NCBI GenBank assembly: GCA_937925565.1
Contig: CALALM010000301.1
Coordinates: forward strand, 1 to 7,932
DNA from: an uncultured Centipeda sp.
GTDB lineage: Bacteria; Bacillota; Negativicutes; Selenomonadales; Selenomonadaceae
Length of the DNA: 7,932 nucleotides
Reading direction: 5' to 3'
Part shown: positions 1 to 5,759 of the stretch, one piece after another
Numbering within the stretch: the stretch's first letter is position 1
How the letters are laid out: the number at the start of each line of letters is the position of its first letter
Program-made: the position numbers and the translations under genes
Notes under the pieces: generated by a model
Database searches by the model: none
Told to the model about the DNA's origin: nothing
What the model saw: the letters and a program-made list of their open reading frames with translations, nothing else

Positions 1-5
1 GATCA

Positions 6-509
6 GTGAGTATCATTAAAAAAATATTCGGCATTACCCCGGAGGATGACGTGGAGGAAAATGAGGTGCAGGAAGAGGAGAAGGAGAGAAAAGGAGCGCC
101 CGTGACCGAGATCAGTACACGTGCGCGCCATACGAGGACGGGAGCAAATCTCTCTGCATTTCCGGACTTCTCTGCGCCCTCAGGCAGCGCCGGGGGCACC
201 CCGATCGATAATGTGGTCGCGGCGTATCGCATGAATGTTGTGGTCATCGAGCCGCAGTCCTTTGACGATGCCCAGCAGGTGGCGATCAATCTCCAAAAGA
301 AAAAGCCCGTGGTGCTCAACTTTGAAAATACGGAGAAGAGCGTGGCGAATCGGATCATCGACTTTGTCAGCGGGACGACGTATGCCTTGAACGGTGATAT
401 CAAGAAGATCAGCAACAACGTCATCCTATGTGCACCGAGCAATGTCAACGTCAGTTATTCCGAGGAGGAGCACCGACTCGGGGGGGATATGTCCTTTTTG
501 AATAGGTAA
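6..509 (+). CDS. sepF: Cell division protein SepF
   Basis: SepF anchors FtsZ filaments to the membrane and helps shape the division septum on the cytoplasmic face. The predicted 167-residue protein has the family layout. Residues 1-10 (MSIIKKIFGI) look like the short amphipathic membrane-binding helix. An acidic, low-complexity linker covers roughly 11-70, and the globular SepF domain covers about 72-150. The domain contains the recognisable stretches VVLNFEN (102-108) and RIIDFVSGTTYAL (116-128), followed by NGDIKKI. The start used is a GTG at base 6. The frame stays open to the window edge and any ribosome binding site lies outside, so the true start could be further upstream. The gene ends 6 nt before proC and is the first visible member of the division-gene operon. 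Family assignment is firm; only the start is uncertain. Confidence 0.92.
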   Translation: MSIIKKIFGITPEDDVEENEVQEEEKERKGAPVTEISTRARHTRTGANLSAFPDFSAPSGSAGGTPIDNVVAAYRMNVVVIEPQSFDDAQQVAINLQKKKPVVLNFENTEKSVANRIIDFVSGTTYALNGDIKKISNNVILCAPSNVNVSYSEEEHRLGGDMSFLNR

Positions 510-515
510 TGTACT

Positions 516-1328
516 ATGCGTGATGACATTCAGATCGGCATCATCGGCGGCGGTGCGATGGCAGAGGCTCTGATTGCGGGACTGACGGCGTGCGGCACCA
601 TTCCCGCATCCCATATTAACGTATCAGAGCACAAGGCGATGCGCTGCGACCAGCTCACCCAAAAATATGCGGTGCGTGCACAAGTGGGGGCAGAGGCTTT
701 TCTGCCCCGTATTGCTGCGCTCATTCTTGCGGTTAAGCCCGGCGTCGCTGCGGCTGCGATGCGGGAGACAGCGCCGCTTCTCCGCGCAGATGCGCTCGTC
801 CTCTCGATTGTTGCGGGACTGACGATCGAAGAGATCGAGGCGTCGTATCCGAATCATCCCGTTGTTCGTGCGATGCCGAATACACCGCTTGCCGTGGGGG
901 CGGGCATGTCCGCCTTTGCGTGCGGCACGCATGCGGGGGTGGCAGAATGCGAGCTCGCAGAGCTTCTGCTCGGCTCTGCGGGACGGACGGTGGAGGTGCA
1001 TGAGGGTGAACTCGACGCCGTGACGGGGCTTTCGGGCAGTGGTCCTGCGTATGCGTTCCTCATGTTGGAGGCGCTCGTTGAGGGAGGGGTTGCCGCAGGG
1101 CTGAAGCGGGAGACGGCATCCGTGCTTGCCGCACAGACCATACTTGGGGCGGCGCAGATGATGCTCGTATCAAAGAGCTCCCCTGCCGATCTGCGGGCTG
1201 TGGTGACAAGTCCGGCGGGTACCACCGCTGCAGGACTGCGCGTTCTCGAGCACGCAGGAGTGCGTTCGGGACTGATAGAGGCCGTTCTTGCGGCAACGGA
1301 ACGCTCGAAGGAACTTGGAAAGCACTGA
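516..1328 (+). CDS. proC: Pyrroline-5-carboxylate reductase (proline biosynthesis)
   Basis: ProC carries out the last step of proline synthesis, the NAD(P)H-dependent reduction of 1-pyrroline-5-carboxylate to L-proline in the cytoplasm. The 270-residue length is normal for the family. The N-terminal Rossmann dinucleotide motif IGIIGGGAMAEAL is at residues 7-19. The hallmark MPNTP motif is at 120-124, in the context VVRAMPNTPLAVGAGMSAF. The C-terminal dimerisation domain carries GLSGSGPAYAF (171-181) and LRAVVTSPAGTT (226-237). The start is ATG at 516, 6 nt after the sepF stop, with only a weak purine stretch (AGGTAA, overlapping the sepF stop) upstream, so translational coupling to sepF is plausible. 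A proline enzyme between sepF and ylmH looks out of place metabolically, but proC travels with ylm/ygg-type genes in several bacteria. Confidence 0.96.
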   Translation: MRDDIQIGIIGGGAMAEALIAGLTACGTIPASHINVSEHKAMRCDQLTQKYAVRAQVGAEAFLPRIAALILAVKPGVAAAAMRETAPLLRADALVLSIVAGLTIEEIEASYPNHPVVRAMPNTPLAVGAGMSAFACGTHAGVAECELAELLLGSAGRTVEVHEGELDAVTGLSGSGPAYAFLMLEALVEGGVAAGLKRETASVLAAQTILGAAQMMLVSKSSPADLRAVVTSPAGTTAAGLRVLEHAGVRSGLIEAVLAATERSKELGKH

Positions 1329-1348
1329 TTGAATGGAGTATTGGGGAC

Positions 1349-2143
1349 ATGGCAGCAGAACAGAAGGAACGAATTCTTCGCTTTTATCGCGGTACGGAAG
1401 GGGAGGGGACGGCAGTCCGTCTGCTCGATCTCGCAGAGGCGGTCATGAAGACGTCGAGGTTTCGCGTCAGTTCATTTCTCGATCCTTACGGGCAGGAGAT
1501 TGCGGAGACGATTCGTGCGAGCTATGACGGTTTGCTGCTTGACTTTGACGGTGGCTATGTGGGGGCAGAGCGTCAGCGCGCTATGCTGCGTCATCGGGAT
1601 TTCGCGGGGACGCCGGACGGATTTGCGATTGCCTGTGTGGAGGCGGGGTGGAACGGGCAGTTCGCACGCCTGACGCATCGCGACGTGCTCGGCGCGGTCA
1701 TGGGACTCGGCATTGAACGTGAGCTGATCGGGGACATTCTGCCTGCGCCGGATACGGCGAAGATTATCTGCGACGCGAAGATTGCCGATTTTCTCATCCA
1801 AAATCTGACGATGATCGGTGCGGTCGGAGTCGAGGTACAGCCCGGTGATGTGGCAGAGATCACACCGCGTGAAGAGCGGACGAAGGAGATTCGCGCGACG
1901 GTCGCATCGCTTCGTCTGGACTCCGTTGTGGCGGCGGGGTTCGGCATCTCGCGCAGCCGTGCGGCAGACGACATTGCGGCGGACAAGGTAAAGCTCAACT
2001 GGCAGAGTGCGGGCAGCGCGTCCAAGATGATCAAGGCGGGCGATGTGCTCTCCATGCGCGGACGCGGGCGCGTTGAGGTGACCGAGGTGCGCGGACAGAC
2101 GAAGAAGGGGCGCACGGTCATCGTACTGAACCGATTTTTTTAA
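1349..2143 (+). CDS. ylmH: YlmH-type S4-domain RNA-binding protein
   Basis: This is a 264-residue protein of the YlmH family, long known from the sepF-divIVA neighbourhood and linked in Bacillus subtilis to binding 50S subunits carrying stalled peptidyl-tRNA (ribosome-associated quality control). The central part has the family-typical LTHRDVLGAVMGLGIERE (108-125) followed by LIGDI. The C-terminal S4 RNA-binding domain lies at about 187-245: LRLDSVVAAGFGISRSRA, then the VKLNW and KMIKAGDVLSMRGRGR segments. The start is ATG at 1349 with GGAG at 1335-1338, 10 nt away; a closer GGGGA at 1343-1347 is too near to be the main site. It lies 20 nt after proC and 17 nt before divIVA, clearly the same operon. 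No ylmG-like membrane gene is seen beside it. Family assignment is strong; the quality-control role is inferred from B. subtilis. Confidence 0.9.
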   Translation: MAAEQKERILRFYRGTEGEGTAVRLLDLAEAVMKTSRFRVSSFLDPYGQEIAETIRASYDGLLLDFDGGYVGAERQRAMLRHRDFAGTPDGFAIACVEAGWNGQFARLTHRDVLGAVMGLGIERELIGDILPAPDTAKIICDAKIADFLIQNLTMIGAVGVEVQPGDVAEITPREERTKEIRATVASLRLDSVVAAGFGISRSRAADDIAADKVKLNWQSAGSASKMIKAGDVLSMRGRGRVEVTEVRGQTKKGRTVIVLNRFF

Positions 2144-2160
2144 GGAAGGGCGGGAGCACA

Positions 2161-2712
2161 GTGCTGACACCGATGGATATACACGCGAAGGAATTTGGCA
2201 GGAGCTTTCGCGGATTTGATGAGGCTGAGGTCAACGATTTTCTGAACGAGGTCATGCAGGCGTATGCCGAAGTCATTGATGAGCGGGATCGTATATGTAT
2301 TGAACTGACACATGCACGGGAGACGATCGAGGATTTCCGCCGCATGGAGCAGAGTATGCGCGAGACACTGATCGTCGCGCAGAAAACTGCCGAGGAAGTC
2401 ACGGCAAATGCCAAGCGCAATGCGGATCAAATGATTGAGACTGCGGCGAAGGAGGCGCAGAACCTGCGGCAGGAGGCGACGCTTCAGGCAAAGGCGCAGA
2501 TGGACGACGCCGCAGACAAGGTGCGTGCCGTGGTCGCTGAGTACGAGCGCCTCGTGCGCGAGAAGCATCAGTTCCTACGCCGCATGAAGAGCAATGTACA
2601 GGCAGAGCTTGCGCTCATTAACGACGCGATTGCCGAGATGCCCGACGTGGCAGCCGAAAAGAAGGCAAACGCTGAGCCGGTCGGGAAAAGGCAGGACGGG
2701 GAGGACCTTTGA
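2161..2712 (+). CDS. divIVA: DivIVA-family polar/septal coiled-coil protein
   Basis: DivIVA-family proteins recognise negatively curved membrane at septa and poles and recruit partners for division-site choice, chromosome anchoring or wall growth. The 183-residue product opens with the classic lipid-binding domain, MLTPMDIHAKEF (1-12). The exposed Phe-Arg pair that inserts into the membrane is at F16-R17 (SFRGFDEAEVNDFL). From about residue 30 to 160 it is a heptad-rich, Ala/Glu/Lys-rich coiled coil (for example EEVTANAKRNADQMIETAAK). The tail is short and polar. The start is GTG at 2161, chosen because it gives the family-standard MLTP beginning; GGGAG at 2152-2156 and AAGGAAGGG at 2142-2150 both precede it. 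An internal ATG at 2173 would cut the conserved start. The stop overlaps the lspA start by 4 nt. Confidence 0.93.
   Translation: MLTPMDIHAKEFGRSFRGFDEAEVNDFLNEVMQAYAEVIDERDRICIELTHARETIEDFRRMEQSMRETLIVAQKTAEEVTANAKRNADQMIETAAKEAQNLRQEATLQAKAQMDDAADKVRAVVAEYERLVREKHQFLRRMKSNVQAELALINDAIAEMPDVAAEKKANAEPVGKRQDGEDL
2698..2704 (+). promoter_or_regulatory. Ribosome binding site inside the end of divIVA, for lspA
   Basis: GGGGAGG near the end of divIVA is the only good Shine-Dalgarno match near the lspA start. It is 4 nt from the TTG at 2709 and 13 nt from the ATG at 2718. Neither spacing is ideal, but the TTG is closer and gives a TTGA overlap with the divIVA stop, so TTG is preferred. Confidence 0.55.
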
Positions 2713-3176
2713 GAGCGATGAGCGGACGCGTGAAAGCCGCATTTTCTTTTTTCGGTATTCTGCTGATCGACCGGTTGATGAAATATTATGTGGAGTTGAC
2801 GATGCTGCCGGGGGAGAGCATTCCCGTCGTTCCCCCGTTTTTTCATATCACATTCGTCCTCAATCCGGGCGCTGCATTTGGCATCTTTCGCGACCAGCAG
2901 TGGCTCTTCCTCATAACGGCCTTCGTATTTTCCTTTGCCTTTCTCGTGTTCTATGAACGTCTGCGCCGCAGCGGTAGCCTCATTCACTATGGAAGTGTCG
3001 CCCTTGCAGCGGGAGCTGTGAGCAATCTGATCGACCGCATCCGCCTCGGCTATGTGGTGGACTTCTTCGATTTCCGCGTGTGGCCCGTGTTCAATGTTGC
3101 GGATATTGCCATTGTCATCGGGACAGCTGCCGTGCTTTGGGCACTCTTTGTGCAGAAAAAGGAGATTCGCTCATGA
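2709..3176 (+). CDS. lspA: Lipoprotein signal peptidase (signal peptidase II)
   Basis: LspA is an inner-membrane aspartyl protease that removes signal peptides from prolipoproteins after lipid addition. The 155-residue product has four hydrophobic segments (about 11-21, 65-81, 92-107 and 129-148). Conserved elements are D21 in the first helix, FVLNPGAAFGIF (49-60), SNLIDR (105-110), VVDFFDF (116-122) and WPVFNVAD (125-132). D118 in VVD and D132 in NVAD match the catalytic aspartate dyad (D124/D143 in the Pseudomonas enzyme), so it should be active. The usual Gly-Gly before the Asn is Ala-Gly here (AAGAVSN), a mild variation. Translation probably starts at TTG 2709 (TTGA overlap with the divIVA stop). 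ATG 2718, three codons later, would give a 152-residue protein and is the main alternative. It overlaps the next gene by 4 nt. Confidence 0.94.
   Translation: MRAMSGRVKAAFSFFGILLIDRLMKYYVELTMLPGESIPVVPPFFHITFVLNPGAAFGIFRDQQWLFLITAFVFSFAFLVFYERLRRSGSLIHYGSVALAAGAVSNLIDRIRLGYVVDFFDFRVWPVFNVADIAIVIGTAAVLWALFVQKKEIRS
3158..3164 (+). promoter_or_regulatory. Ribosome binding site that fixes the rluD-type start
   Basis: AAAGGAG lies 8 nt before the ATG at 3173. This, together with the ATGA overlap with the lspA stop, shows that the frame's earlier ATG at 3080, inside lspA, is not the start. Confidence 0.75.
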
Positions 3177-4081
3177 GCATGACATTCATCGCGGAGCTTG
3201 CAGGGGAGCGTCTGGATGTCTTTCTTGTGCGGAATATTCCGGATGTCTCGCGCAGCTATGCACAGCGCCTCCTTGCGTCCGGTCAGGTCACGGTGGACGG
3301 TACGGTGCGCAAGGCGAACTATAAGCTGCGCGGTGGGGAAGAGATTGTCTGTACGATGCCGTCTGTGGAGGAAGTCTCCATCGAACCGGAGAATATACCG
3401 CTTGACATTCTCTATGAGGATGCGGATATCATCGTCATCAACAAGCGGCGCGGCATGGTGGTTCACCCTGCGGCGGGCGTCTATACAGGGACGCTGGTCA
3501 ACGCGCTGCTCTACCACTGTCATGATCTCTCGGGGATCAACGGTGCGCTGCGTCCCGGGATTGTGCACCGCCTCGACAAGGATACCTCGGGGGTTATGGT
3601 TGCAGCGAAAAACGATATGGCGCACCACTACCTCGCCCGTCAGATTCGGGACAAGGAGGCGCAGCGTGCATACCGTGCCATCGTACACGGCAATATTGTT
3701 CCGCGCGCAGGCATCATTACGGGGGACATCGGACGCCATCCGACCGACCGCAAGAAGATGGCGATTGTGCGCGACAGCGGCAAGCCTGCGACCACGCATT
3801 TCGAGGTCTTGGAGCGCTTCGGTGACTATACCTATGTCGCGTGTCGTCTCGAGACGGGGCGCACGCATCAGATTCGCGTCCATATGACGAGCATCGGACA
3901 TCCGCTCGTCGGCGACACGAAGTACACGGCGAAGAAGAATCCTTTTGCCATCGCGGGGCAGGCATTGCACTCGCTGATGCTCTCTCTTACACATCCGCGT
4001 ACGACGGAAGAAATGGTGTTCCCCGCCCCGCTCCCCGCCGATATGGAGGAGATTCTGCGCACATTGCAACGCGGCAGATAA
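3173..4081 (+). CDS. rluD: RluA/RluD-family 23S rRNA pseudouridine synthase
   Basis: RluD-type enzymes convert uridines to pseudouridine in 23S rRNA (helix 69 positions for E. coli RluD). The 302-residue protein has an N-terminal S4 RNA-binding domain (about 11-62: ERLDVFLVRNIPDVSRSYA, then LLASGQVTVDG) and a C-terminal synthase domain. The synthase domain contains INKRRGMVVHPAAG (89-102) and the catalytic motif HRLDKDTSG (132-140) with the nucleophile D135. Further on it has ETGRTHQIRVHM and HPLVGDTKY, both typical of the family. The ATG at 3173 is chosen for its Shine-Dalgarno and the ATGA overlap with lspA; a second ATG two codons on is possible. Position between lspA and pyrR is the same as B. 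subtilis ylyB, so it is probably that orthologue. The exact target uridines cannot be read from sequence, which makes the rluD symbol family-level. Confidence 0.9.
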   Translation: MSMTFIAELAGERLDVFLVRNIPDVSRSYAQRLLASGQVTVDGTVRKANYKLRGGEEIVCTMPSVEEVSIEPENIPLDILYEDADIIVINKRRGMVVHPAAGVYTGTLVNALLYHCHDLSGINGALRPGIVHRLDKDTSGVMVAAKNDMAHHYLARQIRDKEAQRAYRAIVHGNIVPRAGIITGDIGRHPTDRKKMAIVRDSGKPATTHFEVLERFGDYTYVACRLETGRTHQIRVHMTSIGHPLVGDTKYTAKKNPFAIAGQALHSLMLSLTHPRTTEEMVFPAPLPADMEEILRTLQRGR

Positions 4082-4093
4082 GGAGATGATCAG

Positions 4094-4642
4094 ATGACAC
4101 AGTTTAAGGAAAAGGCAGTCCTCATGGACGATGACGGTATTCGGCGCGCACTCATGCGTATATCGCACGAGATTGTCGAGAAGAACAAGGGGACGGACAA
4201 TCTGGTACTCGTCGGTATTCGCACGCGTGGCGTAACGATTGCTGCGCGCATTGCTAACGAGATTGCGCGGATCGAACAGTGCGATTTGCCGCGCGGTGTG
4301 CTTGATATCACGCTCTATCGTGATGATCTTAACGAACTCTCCTATCAACCCATCGTGCATCCGACGGAGATGCCGGTCGATATCACGGGCAAGACCATCG
4401 TGCTTGTGGACGATGTGCTCTATACGGGGCGTACGGTCCGCGCGGCGATGAACGCCCTCCTCGATATCGGGCGCCCGCGCATGATCCAGCTCGCCGTCCT
4501 CATCGACCGTGGGCACAGGGAACTGCCCATCCGCGCGGACTACGTCGGCAAGAATGTCCCCACGGCAGCACTTGAGGATGTATCCGTACGGCTTCGTGAT
4601 ACGGACGCGGAGGAGAAGGTCATCATTCGGGAGCGTGTATAA
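4094..4642 (+). CDS. pyrR: Bifunctional pyrimidine regulator / uracil phosphoribosyltransferase PyrR
   Basis: PyrR senses UMP/UTP and binds pyr mRNA leaders to promote termination; it also has uracil phosphoribosyltransferase activity. The 182-residue protein is full length and close to the B. subtilis protein throughout. It has [19 protein letters not shown] near the N-terminus, LVGIRTRGV (39-47), DITLYRDDL (71-79), the PRPP-binding loop [12 protein letters not shown] (103-114), and [20 protein letters not shown] (134-153) near the end. AAGGAG at 4080-4085 is 8 nt before the ATG and overlaps the stop of the preceding gene. It is the last gene of the operon: a strong terminator follows, so no pyr biosynthetic gene is cotranscribed downstream. 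The 12-nt upstream gap is too small to hold a PyrR-binding attenuator, so any self-control must act elsewhere. Confidence 0.96.
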   Translation: MTQFKEKAVLMDDDGIRRALMRISHEIVEKNKGTDNLVLVGIRTRGVTIAARIANEIARIEQCDLPRGVLDITLYRDDLNELSYQPIVHPTEMPVDITGKTIVLVDDVLYTGRTVRAAMNALLDIGRPRMIQLAVLIDRGHRELPIRADYVGKNVPTAALEDVSVRLRDTDAEEKVIIRERV

Positions 4643-4657
4643 CGTTATAAAGCGGAA

Positions 4658-4690
4658 AGAGCCGCAGCGATAAACTGCGGCTCTCTTTTT
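4658..4690 (+). terminator. Intrinsic terminator after pyrR
   Basis: A perfect 10-bp stem (AGAGCCGCAG at 4658-4667 pairing with CTGCGGCTCT at 4675-4684) with a 7-nt loop is followed by CTTTTT. It sits 15 nt after the pyrR stop and closes the sepF-pyrR operon. Confidence 0.93.
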
Positions 4691-4695
4691 GTCTC

Positions 4696-4725
4696 TTGAC
4701 GGCGGTTTTACAATAGAGGTATAAT
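4696..4725 (+). promoter_or_regulatory. Vegetative-type promoter for sigH
   Basis: The -35 box TTGACG (4696-4701, 5 of 6 consensus) and a perfect -10 box TATAAT (4720-4725) are separated by 18 nt. Transcription should start near 4732, giving a leader of about 87 nt before sigH. Directly after the pyrR terminator, this makes sigH an independent, probably strongly transcribed unit read by the housekeeping sigma factor. Confidence 0.85.
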
Positions 4726-4745
4726 GAAATTGGAACATTTGCGGG

Positions 4746-4769
4746 GGCGTTCCCGTATGTGGGAACGTC
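4746..4769 (+). promoter_or_regulatory. Hairpin in the sigH mRNA leader
   Basis: CGTTCCC (4748-4754) pairs with GGGAACG (4761-4767) across a 6-nt loop. One G·U and one G-C pair extend the stem to 9 bp. There is no T-run after it, so it is not a terminator. It starts about 14 nt after the predicted transcription start and ends about 40 nt before the ribosome binding site. It could be an mRNA-stability element, a protein-binding hairpin or a DNA operator; the sequence does not decide between these. Confidence 0.5.
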
Positions 4770-4818
4770 GTAGAAGAATTCCTTGAGAGAGATAGAGAAA
4801 AAGTGACGGAGCAATCGT

Positions 4819-5631
4819 ATGATGTTTTATGACGATAAGCAAAAGTCTATACTGGATGAGGATCCGACGGTACCGGATGAACTGGAGGCGGATGAACTCG
4901 ATACGGATGAGGATGAGCCGGATGAGGTGACTGCAGAGAACAGCATCTATGATGGTTGCAGCGACGAGGAACTGCTTGCACATATCCGCTCCTGTGACGG
5001 GGATGAGGCTCTGGATTACCTCATCAATAAGTATCGTAATTTCGTGCGCTCCAAAGCACGCTCCTACTTCCTCATCGGCGCCGATCGCGAGGATATTGTG
5101 CAGGAGGGCATGATCGGCTTCTTCAAGGCCATTCGCGACTATCGCGAGGATAAACTCTCGTCCTTCCGTGCTTTTGCCGAGCTCTGTGTGACACGTCAGA
5201 TCATCACGGCGATCAAAACAGCGACACGGCAGAAGCATATCCCGCTGAACTCCTATGTCTCGCTCAACAAACCCATCTATGATGAGGACTCCGACCGTAC
5301 TCTGCTTGACGTCCTCTCGGGGGCGCGTATCAGCGATCCGGAGGAGCTTGTCATCAGCCGTGAGGAATTCGTTGACATCGAGCAAAAGATGGAGGAGATT
5401 CTGAGCGATCTCGAGTGGCGCGTGCTCATGAGCTATCTCGACGGCAAGTCGTATCAGGAGATTGCCGTCGACCTGCACCGTCAGGTGAAATCCATCGACA
5501 ATGCCCTCCAGCGCGTAAAGCGCAAGCTGGAAAAATATATGGAATCGCGTGGGGATGAACTTGACATCGGCACGGTCTATCGCGGACTCACGACGATCAA
5601 TCGCAGCGTACATACGCCGGAAGAAGAATAG
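4819..5631 (+). CDS. sigH: SigH (sigma-30/Spo0H-type) RNA polymerase sigma factor with acidic N-terminal arm
   Basis: SigH is an alternative sigma-70-family factor that in Bacillus and Clostridium drives early stationary-phase and sporulation genes, and in some cocci competence genes. Residues ~48-245 match the family very closely. Region 2 contains EALDYLINKYRNFVRSKARS (63-82) and FLIGADREDIVQEGMIG (84-100), followed by ITAIKTATRQKHIPLNSYVS (129-148). Region 4 contains LDGKSYQEIA (207-216) and SIDNALQRVKRKLEKY (225-240). The protein is 270 residues, against 218 in B. subtilis. The excess is an N-terminal arm of ~45 residues, strongly acidic (16 Asp/Glu in residues 13-40), and ~25 extra C-terminal residues. 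GGAG at 4808-4811 precedes ATG 4819 by 7 nt; a second ATG follows immediately. It has its own promoter and terminator. The core assignment is firm; the sporulation role is doubtful if the host is a non-spore-forming Negativicute. Confidence 0.93.
   Translation: MMFYDDKQKSILDEDPTVPDELEADELDTDEDEPDEVTAENSIYDGCSDEELLAHIRSCDGDEALDYLINKYRNFVRSKARSYFLIGADREDIVQEGMIGFFKAIRDYREDKLSSFRAFAELCVTRQIITAIKTATRQKHIPLNSYVSLNKPIYDEDSDRTLLDVLSGARISDPEELVISREEFVDIEQKMEEILSDLEWRVLMSYLDGKSYQEIAVDLHRQVKSIDNALQRVKRKLEKYMESRGDELDIGTVYRGLTTINRSVHTPEEE
4873..4932 (+). repeat. Degenerate 15-bp tandem repeat, four units, in the 5' end of sigH
   Basis: CGGATGA recurs at 4874, 4889, 4904 and 4919, exactly 15 nt apart. 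Each unit encodes a five-residue block of the form [P/A/T]-D-E-x-x: PDELE, ADELD, TDEDE, PDEVT (residues 19-38). Bases outside the shared core differ between units, so the repeat has diverged, but the in-frame period is exact. Confidence 0.8.
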
Positions 5632-5656
5632 GGGGAGCGGTCGGCTCCTCTTTTTT
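5632..5656 (+). terminator. Intrinsic terminator after sigH
   Basis: GGGGAGC (5632-5638) pairs with GCTCCTC (5644-5650), 7 bp including one G·U, with a 5-nt loop, followed by TTTTTT (5651-5656). It begins one base after the sigH stop codon. Confidence 0.85.
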
Positions 5657-5682
5657 ATTCACTTTTACAATCAAAAAATAAA

Positions 5683-5711
5683 TAGAAAAAACTTTTTGAA
5701 GCTGATATACT
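5683..5711 (+). promoter_or_regulatory. Probable extended -10 promoter for the vWA gene
   Basis: TGATATACT (5703-5711) is an extended -10: TG, one base, then TATACT (5 of 6 consensus). The -35 region at the right distance, TAGAAA (5683-5688, 17-nt spacer), is weak at 4 of 6. The DNA between the sigH terminator and this -10 is very A/T-rich, which may act as an upstream element. The predicted start near 5718 gives a leader of about 40 nt. Confidence 0.6.
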
Positions 5712-5759
5712 CTGAGCAAAGAATATTATTTCGTTGTCATTGAAAGAGGAGGCTCTATC

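Noticed and set aside
3080..3172. A 31-residue N-terminal extension of the pseudouridine synthase
   Set aside because: It lies inside lspA, is Cys/His/Arg-rich and unlike the S4 domain start; the ATG at 3173 has a good Shine-Dalgarno and an ATGA overlap.
3050..4738. A 562-codon open frame on the minus strand opposite lspA end, rluD-type gene and pyrR
   Set aside because: The plus strand here encodes strongly conserved proteins with good ribosome binding sites and operon spacing. The minus-strand product is Arg/His-rich with no family motif I recognise, and is a by-product of codon bias.
4708..5613. A 301-codon open frame on the minus strand opposite sigH
   Set aside because: It mirrors the sigH frame, has no recognisable domain, and starts within the end of a gene that has its own clear promoter and terminator on the plus strand.
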